The notes under the pieces were generated by a model. The model had not been told where the DNA came from and searched no databases. It saw only the letters and a program-made list of their open reading frames with translations. Position numbers and translations under genes: made by a program. Shown piece after piece: positions 1 through 8,747 of a DNA stretch of 64,000 nucleotides; position 1 is the stretch's first letter; each line of letters starts with the position of its first letter. The DNA is from G963674665 sp964609625 (GTDB lineage: Bacteria; Desulfobacterota; Desulfovibrionia; Desulfovibrionales; Desulfovibrionaceae): NCBI GenBank assembly GCA_964609625.1, contig CAZSRS010000014.1, positions 33,315-97,314 on the forward strand, in the 5' to 3' direction.

Positions 1-1130
1 GCCTCCTTGATGCCCTGGAGGATGAGGATGGCGGTGGGCACGTCGGGCTCGTTGAGGGTGATGAGCTGGAAGCGCCGGGCCAGGGCCGGGTCCTTTTCGA
101 AATACTTCTTGTATTCGCTCCAGGTGGTGGCGGCGCAGGTACGCAACTCGCCGCGGGCCAGGGCGGGCTTGAGCAGGTTGGCTGCGTCGCCGCCTCCGGC
201 GGAGCTGCCGGCGCCCACCAGGGTGTGGGCCTCGTCGATGAACAGGATGATGGGCTTTTCCGAGGCCTTGATCTCGTTGATCACGCCCTTGAGGCGGTTC
301 TCAAACTCGCCCTTCATGCCGGCGCCGGCCTCCAGGGCGCCCATGTCCAGGCCCAAGAGGGTGACGTCCTGTAGCATTTCGGGTACGTCGCCCTGGGTGA
401 TGCGCAGGGCCAGGCCCTCAATGGCCGCGGTTTTGCCCACGCCGGGCTCGCCCACGAGGATGGGGTTGTTCTTGCGGCGTCTGGCGAGCACGTCCACCAT
501 CTGGCGGGTTTCCTCGTCACGGCCGAAGACCGGGTCGATGAGCCCTTCGCGGGCGCGGGCCGTGAAGTCTTGGCAGAAGCGGGCCAGGAATCCGCCGTCG
601 CCGGCAGCCGGGGCGCCTTCGGCCCGGTCCCTGGCCGCGGCGTCGGCCTGGGCCTGCTCGCTGGAGCTTTTAACGATGCTGAAGAACTCTTTTTGCAGGG
701 TCTGGCTGTTGACGGCCTTGAGCTGGTCCACGTACTGCCCCATGCCGAAAAAGCCGGGCTTGGCCAGGAAGGCCAGGAGCAGAGCTCCGGAGCGGACGCG
801 GCTCTCGCCCAGGTCCACGGAGGCGATGAGCCAGGCGCTCTCGAAGAGTTCGATGAGGATGGGGGAGAATACGGGCTTGCCGGCGTTGCCGGTCTTGGCG
901 TCCTCCAGGGCATCGGTGAGGGAGCGGAGCACGCGGCCGGGGTCGATCTCGAAGCGCCGCAGGATCAGGGAGATGTCGCTGTCCTGGACTTCCAGACACT
1001 TGAGCAGGAAGTGCTCGGTGAGGATTTCGTAATTGGTCCTGGAGACGCACAGGCCGGCGGCGTTGTGCAGGGCCGTGGTGCAGAAGCCGTTGAGTTTGGA
1101 GAGCAGGGATTTGATGTCCACGTTGATCAT
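1..1130 (-). CDS. tssH: Type VI secretion ATPase ClpV/TssH, N-terminal part (cut by window edge)
   Basis: AAA+ unfoldase that disassembles contracted TssB/TssC sheaths in the cytoplasm so the secretion system can be reused. About 376 residues are visible and the C-terminal part lies beyond position 1. An N-terminal Clp repeat domain (residues about 1-150) is followed by the first AAA+ module, with Walker A GEPGVGKT near residue 225 and Walker B ILFIDEAH near 290. The ATG at 1130 overlaps the stop of tssG as ATGA, which indicates translational coupling. ClpV is preferred over ClpB because it is the last gene seen in a complete T6SS operon. The second AAA+ domain cannot be checked here. Confidence 0.93.
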   Translation of the reverse strand, partial: MINVDIKSLLSKLNGFCTTALHNAAGLCVSRTNYEILTEHFLLKCLEVQDSDISLILRRFEIDPGRVLRSLTDALEDAKTGNAGKPVFSPILIELFESAWLIASVDLGESRVRSGALLLAFLAKPGFFGMGQYVDQLKAVNSQTLQKEFFSIVKSSSEQAQADAAARDRAEGAPAAGDGGFLARFCQDFTARAREGLIDPVFGRDEETRQMVDVLARRRKNNPILVGEPGVGKTAAIEGLALRITQGDVPEMLQDVTLLGLDMGALEAGAGMKGEFENRLKGVINEIKASEKPIILFIDEAHTLVGAGSSAGGGDAANLLKPALARGELRTCAATTWSEYKKYFEKDPALARRFQLITLNEPDVPTAILILQGIKE

Positions 1131-2218
1131 GGCGCCGCTCCTTGGATGGGTTGCAGGGTGTATTCCTTGATCGGGAACCAGGCGCAGGCCTTTTCAGGCC
1201 GGTCCGAGGAAAAAATCCAGGTGTCGAGCCCCAGGGCCGACCACTTGCCTCCCCCGAGCCGGGCGGTGCGGGCCTGTTCCGGCGCCAGCTTGAGTTCCAG
1301 GTCGCAGTCCAGGGGTTGGACCATGTACAGCCTTATGAGTACGGTGATCCAGTGGAACAGGGGCGAGCCCGGCAGGCAGGCGTGGTAGAGCCTGTCGCTG
1401 AGGGGGCCGACGTGGATGGCGATCTTGCCGAGGCGGTCGGCGATCTGTTCGCCGCAGACCGCGTCCTCGCCGAGTTGATGGTTCTCCTGCCCCAGTGTGC
1501 AACGCTGGTCGCCGGGGATGTTCACTTGGCGCTGGACGCAGGAGGTCACCCGCACGGGTGCCGGACCCGGGGATTCGACCTCTTCCATGCCGATGGCGTC
1601 GCCCAGCAGCGTCTTCAGGCCCATGGCCGAGCGCGGCCACTGGGAAAACAGGCCGATGTAGCGCAGCAGCTTCAAGGGGTCGGGCAGGGTGGCGCGCAAC
1701 TCGGGCAGGCCGAGCCCGGCCAGGCAATAGAGTCGTTCGATGTATTCCTTGGCCTGTTCGTCCACCACCTTGATGGGCAGGCGGTACTTGGTCCAGGCGC
1801 GGATGATCAGGGGGTAGAGAGGGGAGTTGACGATGTCGATGAAGTCGCGGGCCACGTCGATGTCGTCGCCCGCGTCGTCCAGCAGTTCTTCGGTGTAGAA
1901 GGTGGGCAGGGGCGAGGCCGAGCCGTAGAGACCCAGGAAGGTGGCCGTGATGTGATAGCGGAGTCCGGCGTCCTCGTCGTCGTGCTCCTCGCGCATTTCC
2001 ACCATGTCGGTGCCGGGGAAACCAAGCGAAAGATGAGGGCGCACACGCAGGTTCTCGGTGAGAAAACGCTCGTCGTCGTGCAGCCCTTGCTGCCCCGCGA
2101 AGAGACGCAACAAGCGGATGGCCTGGAAGAACCCAAAGCTCTGGGGGTGTTCCAGGATATCCTGCTTCACTTGGTCTGGGTTCAAAGGAGCAGGCGGTCG
2201 CCCACGCGCATCGGCCAT
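1127..2218 (-). CDS. tssG: Type VI secretion baseplate subunit TssG
   Basis: Baseplate wedge protein that pairs with TssF and TssE and docks the sheath on the membrane complex. The product has 363 residues, usual for TssG. The N-terminal stretch FGFFQAIRLLRLF and the central FLGLYGSASPLPTFYTEELL are characteristic of the family (VasB/ImpH). The frame stays open upstream to 2578, but that part translates as the shadow of tssF. ATG 2218 (MADARGRP) is therefore chosen, giving a 37-nt overlap with the tssF stop. It overlaps tssH downstream by 4 nt. Confidence 0.93.
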   Translation of the reverse strand: MADARGRPPAPLNPDQVKQDILEHPQSFGFFQAIRLLRLFAGQQGLHDDERFLTENLRVRPHLSLGFPGTDMVEMREEHDDEDAGLRYHITATFLGLYGSASPLPTFYTEELLDDAGDDIDVARDFIDIVNSPLYPLIIRAWTKYRLPIKVVDEQAKEYIERLYCLAGLGLPELRATLPDPLKLLRYIGLFSQWPRSAMGLKTLLGDAIGMEEVESPGPAPVRVTSCVQRQVNIPGDQRCTLGQENHQLGEDAVCGEQIADRLGKIAIHVGPLSDRLYHACLPGSPLFHWITVLIRLYMVQPLDCDLELKLAPEQARTARLGGGKWSALGLDTWIFSSDRPEKACAWFPIKEYTLQPIQGAAP

Positions 2219-3915
2219 CGGTAGACTTCCCCCGTGTATTGATCCTCCAGGGAACAGGAGGTGAAGCTGTTGATGCTGGAATAGGAGGCCAGGAAACGGT
2301 CCAGCACGGTGCCGAAGAGGTAGAGGTCGCCGAAGCTGGCGAAGTTGGAACCGTTGGCCTTGATGCTCAACTCGCGGCCGCGCATGACCTGCCCCCGTAC
2401 GAGACGGTCCAGGGTGCGGGAGCTGAGGTCGGTGAGTCCGTCCACGCGCTTGTTGTTGGCCACAACCGAGGCGCGGTTGCGGGTGCCGGGAAAGATGTAC
2501 AGCCGGAGCAGGGCCTTGAGGTTCTCGGGATTGCTCATGGGCAGATAGTTGAGGGAAAGATGCGAGAGCAGACGCCAAAGCAATTCCTTGCCGATGGGGG
2601 GGCGCACCGCCGCTGTCGGCGGGTGGATGTTCTTGAACCCGAGCAGGCTGGGCGAGGTCTCGGTGGGTTGGGAAATGTCGCCGAGTTGCAGGCTTTCGGG
2701 CAGGTGCGCATTGGTGCAGAGCAGGTCGACGGACAGAGTCTCCACCTGGGGCACTTCCATGCTCCTGGGATAGGCCACGGTGAGGAAATGCTCGATGTGT
2801 TCGCCAACCGGCGAGATGCGGCGGTCCACGTGGTAGATGGCTTGGTCGTCCTGCTGAGCGCCGAGCATCTCGAAGGGCAGGTACTCGCGCTGGCGAACCG
2901 TGCCTTTGACAAAGCCGATGACTTTCTGGACGCTGAAGACTTGGTAGTTCTCACCCTTGAGATCGGCGGGGCGGAGGCGGTATTCGGCGCGGCGATGGTC
3001 CAGGAGGATGGGTTCGGCCGCGTGAGGGAAGACGTTGACGGCCGGGGTGGCGCCAAGGATGAAGTGCTGCCGCTTCATTTGGGGCGGTTCATGCGGGGGC
3101 GCGGCCATCTGGATCTGGATTTCGAAGGCGTCGCCCGTGCCCCTGTCGGTCCAGAGTTCCCAGCCGAGGATGTCGAAAAATAGAAATTTGTGTGGCAGGA
3201 TGAAATACTCCTGCAGGAGTCTGTAGCCCGGAAAGGACTGGGAGGGGTAGGGGAGCAGGGCCTCCTGTTCGCCGAACCCCACGGGTCTGAGGTGTTCCCT
3301 GCGCAGGGTGACGGGCGTGCCGCCGGTGCCGGGCACGATACGCAGGCTCCGGGCATTGTGCATGATCAGGTGGTAGCGATCCGCGGCGTTCTCGTAACTG
3401 CCGGCAATGAGCAGGCGCAGGCGCTCGGGCTTCCAGTCGTGCAGGGTGGGGCCGGTGAGGCGGAAAAAGAGCCTGAGCAGCATTTCGCCGCCCGGAGTTT
3501 TCTCCAGTCTGGTGTCCTGGAGTTCGAGGGGGTTGACCTCCACGTCGAAGCAGGTGGTGAAGGTGCAATTGGTGCCGTCCACCGGGATGGAGGCCACGGC
3601 CGCTCCCGCGGGTACGCGCATGATCTCCATGAGCCCCGGCTTGGGCGAGAACTGCATGATGGTGGCCGATGGCAGGGGCTGGAGATAGTGCGGCAGAATG
3701 AGTTGGAGCAGGCTGTGCAGGATTTCAGGAAACTGGTCGTCGAGTTTTTCTCGGATCAGCCCGGAGAGGAAGGCTGTGCCTTCGAGCAGACGCTCCACGT
3801 CGGGGTCCGAGGTGGGACCGCTGAGCATCGGCGCCAGGGCCGGATGGGCCTTGGAGAACTCGACAGCCAGCTCCTTGAGGTGGGCGAGCTCCTGCTGGTA
3901 GTAGGTATTGATCAT
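2182..3915 (-). CDS. tssF: Type VI secretion baseplate subunit TssF
   Basis: Baseplate wedge component of the T6SS, acting with TssG, TssE and TssK at the cytoplasmic face of the inner membrane. At 577 residues it is close to the normal family length of about 590. The N-terminus MINTYYQQELAHLKELA followed by HPALAPMLSGPTSDPDVERL is the typical TssF/VasA/ImpG opening, and FPEILHSLLQLILPHYLQPLPS is the conserved segment after it. The gene begins 5 nt after the tssE stop, which supports one transcript. Confidence 0.95.
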   Translation of the reverse strand: MINTYYQQELAHLKELAVEFSKAHPALAPMLSGPTSDPDVERLLEGTAFLSGLIREKLDDQFPEILHSLLQLILPHYLQPLPSATIMQFSPKPGLMEIMRVPAGAAVASIPVDGTNCTFTTCFDVEVNPLELQDTRLEKTPGGEMLLRLFFRLTGPTLHDWKPERLRLLIAGSYENAADRYHLIMHNARSLRIVPGTGGTPVTLRREHLRPVGFGEQEALLPYPSQSFPGYRLLQEYFILPHKFLFFDILGWELWTDRGTGDAFEIQIQMAAPPHEPPQMKRQHFILGATPAVNVFPHAAEPILLDHRRAEYRLRPADLKGENYQVFSVQKVIGFVKGTVRQREYLPFEMLGAQQDDQAIYHVDRRISPVGEHIEHFLTVAYPRSMEVPQVETLSVDLLCTNAHLPESLQLGDISQPTETSPSLLGFKNIHPPTAAVRPPIGKELLWRLLSHLSLNYLPMSNPENLKALLRLYIFPGTRNRASVVANNKRVDGLTDLSSRTLDRLVRGQVMRGRELSIKANGSNFASFGDLYLFGTVLDRFLASYSSINSFTSCSLEDQYTGEVYRWPMRVGDRLLL

Positions 3916-3920
3916 GACAG

Positions 3921-4337
3921 TCAGCTGCTCACGGTGATTTTTCCGTCGGACTGGACCACGCTTTCAAAGACCACGGGCAGTTCCCCGTTTTCCAGGACCA
4001 GCTTGCCCATGATGCGGAATTTGAGGGAGAGAACGTCCTCCTGTTGGGATTCGAATTCCACGCGCGCGTCGCGCAGCCTGGTTTCGTACTTGGCGATGAC
4101 CGCCGTGAGTCCGCGTTCCATCTCCTGGACGGCGTCCGAGGCGTAGGAGCCCGCGATGTCGGTGAAATCGGGCACTCCGTAGTCCGGGGCGATTGGCACG
4201 GCGCCCTGCTTGGTGTTGAGCATCATCTGGACGTGGTGCAGCACCGAGTTGAGCATGGCGTTGGGTTCGGCCCGGCCCCGCTGTTCAGGATGCCTGTCGA
4301 TGTATCGAATGCGTTCGAGGAGGCGGAATTCGCGCAT
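3921..4337 (-). CDS. tssE: Type VI secretion baseplate protein TssE (gp25-like)
   Basis: Small baseplate protein related to phage T4 gp25 that starts sheath polymerisation. It has 138 residues. The N-terminal LLERIRYIDRHPEQRG is followed by a gp25/lysozyme-like fold with NTKQGAVPIAPDYGVPDF, the segment typical of TssE. ATG 4337 has only a weak ribosome site (GGACAAGT). It lies 61 nt after hcp and 5 nt before tssF in the direction of transcription. Confidence 0.92.
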   Translation of the reverse strand: MREFRLLERIRYIDRHPEQRGRAEPNAMLNSVLHHVQMMLNTKQGAVPIAPDYGVPDFTDIAGSYASDAVQEMERGLTAVIAKYETRLRDARVEFESQQEDVLSLKFRIMGKLVLENGELPVVFESVVQSDGKITVSS

Positions 4338-4398
4338 ACTTGTCCGGATACGGCGGCCGGGCCGGCTTCGCGGGCCAGCCCAGTCGCCGTGGGATCCC

Positions 4399-4881
4399 TT
4401 AGCTGTCTTTCCAGGAGTCGGTGTATTCGATGTTGCCGTCGTTGTAGGTCCAGGTGATCTTTGAGTAGGTGAAGCAGACTTCTTCCATGTCGTGGTAGGC
4501 CTTGTTCTCCGCCACGAAGGTCATGGGCTTGAACTGCCTCTGATTGACGATGATGGCTTCGGACATCTTGATGGTGTAGTACTTCTCCTCCTCGCCCGTG
4601 TCCTTGATGCGATAGTGGTCGATGGTCACGTCACACTGCTCGCCTTTGGTGCAGGCCTGGTAGAGTTTGGGCGAGGCCTGATCAACGTGTTTGACGATAC
4701 AGAAGGGGTGGTGGATGCGTTGCCCGGTGGGCAGCCCGGTGTGGGTGTCCTTGGGGATCTCCACGTTGTGCTCGATCTGGTAGACCAGGATGGTGTCCTT
4801 CTTGTCACCGCCCTGGGTGCAGTCGCCCTTGATCTCCCCTTGGCTCTTGCCTTTGACCTTCATGTAGGAAGTCAGCGCCAT
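4399..4881 (-). CDS. hcp: Hcp family T6SS tube protein (TssD)
   Basis: Hcp forms hexameric rings that stack into the inner tube of the T6SS and is itself exported with effectors. The 160-residue product has the usual small Hcp1-like beta-barrel features, with MALTSYMKVKGKSQGEIKG at the start and YYTIKMSEAIIVNQRQF in the middle. ATG 4881 sits 8 nt after AAGGAG; an in-frame TTG two codons upstream would leave the site too close. Gaps of 119 nt to tssC and 61 nt to tssE may allow separate control of this abundant protein. No extra C-terminal effector domain is present. Confidence 0.94.
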   Translation of the reverse strand: MALTSYMKVKGKSQGEIKGDCTQGGDKKDTILVYQIEHNVEIPKDTHTGLPTGQRIHHPFCIVKHVDQASPKLYQACTKGEQCDVTIDHYRIKDTGEEEKYYTIKMSEAIIVNQRQFKPMTFVAENKAYHDMEEVCFTYSKITWTYNDGNIEYTDSWKDS

Positions 4882-5000
4882 GTGCAAAACTCCTTGTCGT
4901 TGTCGTTGACCGAAAATAAGTCAGCTGCTGGGTCGTTGCCGCCGACTGTAGCGCAAAACGGAGAGCGTGCATACTTCTTCGACACAATCAAGGCATCGGA

Positions 5001-6488
5001 TCATTCCTTGTCCAGCTTGCCCACCAGGGACAGGGTGAAGGAGGCACCCATGTATTTGAAATGCGGGCGCATCTTCATGGACACGCTGTACCAGCCCGGA
5101 TCGCCCTCCACGTCGTTGACCTCTATCTGGCACATACGCAGGGGGCGTCTGGAGCGGACGTCCGGGGCCGGGTTGTCCATCTCGGTGACATACTGGCTGA
5201 CCCACTTGTTCAGCTCGCTCTCCAGGTCCTGGCGCTCCTTCCAGGTGCCGATGTTCTCGCGCTGGATGACCTTGATGTAATGGGCCAAGCGGTCCACGAT
5301 CATCATATAGGGCATCTGGGTGGAGAGCTTGTAGTTGAGTTCGGCCTCCTTGCCTTCCTTGGAAGTACCGAAGAACTTGGGCTTCTGGCAGGAGTTGGCC
5401 GAGAAGAAGGCCGCGTTGTCGCTGCCCTTGCGCATGGTCAGGGCTATGAAGCCCTCTTCGGCGAGTTCGAACTCCCTGCGCTCGGAGATGAGCACCTCGG
5501 TGGGGATCTTGGTCTGGATGGCGCCCATGGCCTCGAACTGGTACAGGGGGAGGTCCTCCACGGCGCCCCCGCCCTGGGGACCGATGATGTTGGCGCACCA
5601 GCGGTACTTGGCGAAGCTGTCCGAGAGGCGGCTGGCAAAGGCGAATGCCGTGTTGCCCCAGCAGAAGTCCTCGTTGGAGCCGGAGACGTCCTCGTTGTAG
5701 TTGAAGGACTTGGCGGGCTGGGTGTCCGGACCGTAGGGCAGGCGCAGGAGGAAACGCGGCAGGGTCAGGCCCACGTTGCGTGCGTCCTCGGACTGCCTGA
5801 AGGACTGCCACTTGGTGTACTGAGGCATCTCGAAGATGGCGTGGAGGTCCTTGAGGTTGGGCAGCTGATCCCAGGAGTCGATGCCGAAAAAGTCCTTGCC
5901 CGCGGCGGCGATAAAGGGGGCGTGGGCCATGGAGGCGACGCCGGCCGCGTACTGCAGCAGCTTGATGTCCTGCGGGCCGGGGCCGAAATCGTAGTTGGCG
6001 ATCAGGGCACCGTAGGGTTGGCCGCCGAATTGGCCGTACTCGGCCGTGTACACCCGGCGGTAGAGACCGGATTTTGGCACTTCGGGCGCGTCCTCGAAAT
6101 CGTCAAGCAGGTCCTGCTTGCTGACGTTGAGCATCTCGACCTTGATGTTCTCGCGGAAGTCGGTGCGGTCCACCAGGAACTTCAGGGAGCGCCAGGAGGA
6201 TTCCAACCGCTTGAAATCGGCGTTGTGCAGGATGGCGTCCACCTGGGTGGAGAGCTTCTTGTCGATCTCGGAGATCATCTCGTCCACAAGGTTGCCGGAA
6301 ACCTTGGCTCCCTCGCGCTCTGGCCTGACCATCTCCTGTAGGAAGGCCTGCAGTCCGGCCTTGGTGGTTTCGTAATACTCGTCGGTGGGCTTGAGCTTCG
6401 TGGCCTGGACGATGTCATCCAGGAGATTGCCCTCGGCCGCGGTCGTTGTCGCGGCCTGTTGTTGCTGTTGTACCTGTTCGTCAGCCAT
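5001..6488 (-). CDS. tssC: Type VI secretion contractile sheath large subunit TssC
   Basis: TssC (VipB/ImpD) builds the contractile sheath with TssB around the Hcp tube. At 495 residues it is normal in length. The product opens with a Gln-rich leader and contains LESSWRSLKFLVDRTDFREN, the hallmark of EvpB/VipB proteins. The C-terminal part contains the segments FLLRLPYGPDTQPAKSFNY and RMCQIEVNDVEGDPGWYSV. A strong ribosome site GGAGGAAGG precedes ATG 6488. It follows tssB after 14 nt. Confidence 0.96.
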   Translation of the reverse strand: MADEQVQQQQQAATTTAAEGNLLDDIVQATKLKPTDEYYETTKAGLQAFLQEMVRPEREGAKVSGNLVDEMISEIDKKLSTQVDAILHNADFKRLESSWRSLKFLVDRTDFRENIKVEMLNVSKQDLLDDFEDAPEVPKSGLYRRVYTAEYGQFGGQPYGALIANYDFGPGPQDIKLLQYAAGVASMAHAPFIAAAGKDFFGIDSWDQLPNLKDLHAIFEMPQYTKWQSFRQSEDARNVGLTLPRFLLRLPYGPDTQPAKSFNYNEDVSGSNEDFCWGNTAFAFASRLSDSFAKYRWCANIIGPQGGGAVEDLPLYQFEAMGAIQTKIPTEVLISERREFELAEEGFIALTMRKGSDNAAFFSANSCQKPKFFGTSKEGKEAELNYKLSTQMPYMMIVDRLAHYIKVIQRENIGTWKERQDLESELNKWVSQYVTEMDNPAPDVRSRRPLRMCQIEVNDVEGDPGWYSVSMKMRPHFKYMGASFTLSLVGKLDKE

Positions 6489-6502
6489 GCTGCCTTCCTC
6501 CC

Positions 6503-7000
6503 TTAATCTTCCATCCCGAGTTCCTTGAGCAGGCGCTCACGGGCGCCGGGGTCCTTGACCAGTTCCTGCACCTTTTTCCGGAAGTCGGGAACGTTCCCCA
6601 ACGGCCCCTTGACGGCCTTGAGCGCCTCGCGCAACTCCATGAGCTTCTTGAGTTCCGGAACCTGCTGCACGATGGAGTCAGGTGAAAAGTCCTTCATGCC
6701 GCCGATGTTCAGCTTGACGGCCATCTCGCCCGCATCCTCGCCCTGCTTGGGTTGGGCGAGTTTGTTGGGCACGGCGATGTTCAACTCCAGATGCTGGGCC
6801 TTGATCACGTCGTCGAAGTTATCCTTGTCGATATTCACCGGGTCACGGTCTTCCACCATGCGTTCGTCTTGTTGCTGGGTAAAGTCGCCCATGATCAGGA
6901 GCTTCAGAGGCAGCTCCACCTCTTCCTTGGCGTCGCCGGTGGCAGGCTTGTACGTGATGTTCACACGTTCCTTGGGTGCTACGGATCCTTCCTTGGCCAT
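6503..7000 (-). CDS. tssB: Type VI secretion contractile sheath small subunit TssB
   Basis: TssB (VipA/ImpB) is the small sheath protein that pairs with TssC; the heterodimer is remodelled by ClpV after contraction. The product has 165 residues. It has the diagnostic N-terminal RVNITYKPATGDAKEEVELP followed by LLIMGDFTQQ, and VNIDKDNFDDVI. A GGAGGG site lies just before ATG 7000. Adjacent to tssC with 14 nt between them. Confidence 0.96.
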   Translation of the reverse strand: MAKEGSVAPKERVNITYKPATGDAKEEVELPLKLLIMGDFTQQQDERMVEDRDPVNIDKDNFDDVIKAQHLELNIAVPNKLAQPKQGEDAGEMAVKLNIGGMKDFSPDSIVQQVPELKKLMELREALKAVKGPLGNVPDFRKKVQELVKDPGARERLLKELGMED

Positions 7001-7086
7001 TGATCCCTCCTCATGCTCAGGTTCACCCTGTGGGATATTCTATGAGTAATTACGCAAGTTCATACGACAGATCGCGGGATTTGTCA

Positions 7087-8721
7087 TCACCGCAGGCCGA
7101 CTATGCGCAAGGCTTCGCCGGGATCGAGACGAACGATACGCGCAAGGACTTCTTTGCCCAGGGATTTACTCCCCTCGTCGGTGCCGGCCCTGCACGTCTC
7201 GTGGACCAGGAGTAGAATCTGCAAGGCCAAGTCCGGATCAAAGGTCTCGAGGTCGTGGGCCTCGATGTCCTCGAGGCTTTTTCCGTTGAGGGGGGCGGCC
7301 AGATCGGGCTTGCCCGCGAGCAACAGAAGCCGCCCCAGCGCCAACCGCCAGAAAAGCCGGGCCTTGCCCGTGACCGCGGCCTCCAGCCCCTGCTGCACGA
7401 GGTCCACCGCGTCCAAGGGCTTCTTGTCCTTGAGCAGTCCGCGGGCCTGGGTCAGGGCTTGGTTCACGGTCGCGGCAAGGGGGTCGCCGCCGGTTTGGGC
7501 GGCGTCGCCGTCTCCCAGGCTCAGGCCCTTGAGCCAGTCCCGTGTTTCGGGGTCGGCAAATGGTGTGCCGTCGGAAAAGTTGAGGTTGTCCAGCCCCTGC
7601 AAGCGCTCCACCAGGAGTAGGGTCTCGGCGCACACAGCGGAGCGGGCGGCCTTGTAGGAAGGGCCCAGGTTTTCCAGGGCCGTGGCCGTGAACCTGGAAA
7701 TGTCCAGCCAGAAGCGGTGCTCCGTGACTCGGGACTCGGCCGCGCGCAGGGCTGCCTCATGGTTGCCTGCCGCGAGAAGCTGCTCGATGGAGGGCTTGAC
7801 GATGGAGTCTGGAGGCGGAATGCGTGTCAGGCCGATCTCGGCCGGAGGCGGCGCGACAAGCGGCAGCCAAGCCCACAGGCGGCGTAGCCTGTACGACAGC
7901 GGATTCGTGGGCGCGTTCTGGAAGTAGAAGTCGGCCATGCCGAGGAGCTGATCCAGCAGTGTGGACAGGGCTTGGGCAGCCTCCTTCTTGTCCCCGGTCT
8001 GTATGGGAGCAGGCGGCGTGCGCGTTTCCGGAGTGGCTTGGGAAGTTGGGGCGGGCTGGACCTGAGGAGTGGGCATGGGTGTCGGCCCGGCTGTCGGAGC
8101 GGGTGCCGGCGGTGCCTTCTCGGGTTGCGCTGTTTCAGGTCGCGGTGCGACGGGCACGGCTTCGGGCGTGGGTTCGGGCTGCAGTACCGGGAGCAGGTTC
8201 ACGTAGTTGATGAGTTCGCGCATGCTGGGCGCGTCCTCGACTTTTTCCCGTAACGATCGGTCCAGGGCGTCCAGGGTCTTTTTGGCGTTCTCCACCTGCT
8301 CCGCCGGCAGGGGCGGGGACTCGCGAAGGTCCTTGGCAAAGGACTCCATGCGCTCCTGCCACCAGGCGACGGCGTTCAGTCGGCCGCGCATGCGCCGTTT
8401 GGGGGGAAACATGGTCTCCCAGAAATTGTTTACCAGGTCGTTGAGAAAGGCCACGGCCGCGCTGAATCCCTCGAAGCCGTGCAGCTTGGCCAGGGCAGTG
8501 GCCAAGTATACGGCCACGAGAAGGTCCTTGGACTTTTCGCTGAGAATGGTGACGCTGAGGCTGACCACCTTTTTCCAGTCCGTGCCCTCGCCCGAGGCGT
8601 TGGCAATGGAGAGCTTGTCGATCTCCTGCTGCAACTCCTCGAACTCGGGTTCGTAATGGGCGTCGTCGCCAGCCGGTTTGTCCGGACTGATGGGGGTCTG
8701 TCCGAGTTCGCGTACTTTCAT
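7087..8721 (-). CDS. tssA: Type VI secretion protein TssA (ImpA N-terminal domain)
   Basis: TssA caps and guides the growing sheath and tube at the baseplate. The 544-residue product has an ImpA_N domain (about residues 15-150, with MFPPKRRMRGRLNAVAWWQ). A Pro/Ala-rich linker at about 175-245 follows, then a C-terminal helical region resembling the VasJ-type long TssA. ATG 8721 is preceded by GGAGA at 8 nt. The gene lies between tssM and tssB in one transcription unit. Confidence 0.88.
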   Translation of the reverse strand: MKVRELGQTPISPDKPAGDDAHYEPEFEELQQEIDKLSIANASGEGTDWKKVVSLSVTILSEKSKDLLVAVYLATALAKLHGFEGFSAAVAFLNDLVNNFWETMFPPKRRMRGRLNAVAWWQERMESFAKDLRESPPLPAEQVENAKKTLDALDRSLREKVEDAPSMRELINYVNLLPVLQPEPTPEAVPVAPRPETAQPEKAPPAPAPTAGPTPMPTPQVQPAPTSQATPETRTPPAPIQTGDKKEAAQALSTLLDQLLGMADFYFQNAPTNPLSYRLRRLWAWLPLVAPPPAEIGLTRIPPPDSIVKPSIEQLLAAGNHEAALRAAESRVTEHRFWLDISRFTATALENLGPSYKAARSAVCAETLLLVERLQGLDNLNFSDGTPFADPETRDWLKGLSLGDGDAAQTGGDPLAATVNQALTQARGLLKDKKPLDAVDLVQQGLEAAVTGKARLFWRLALGRLLLLAGKPDLAAPLNGKSLEDIEAHDLETFDPDLALQILLLVHETCRAGTDEGSKSLGKEVLARIVRLDPGEALRIVGLR

Positions 8722-8747
8722 GCCGGATTCTCCTGGAGTCGGAGCGC

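Noticed and set aside
2219..2578. Upstream extension of tssG
   Set aside because: The translation is out-of-frame tssF sequence; family homology begins at ATG 2218.
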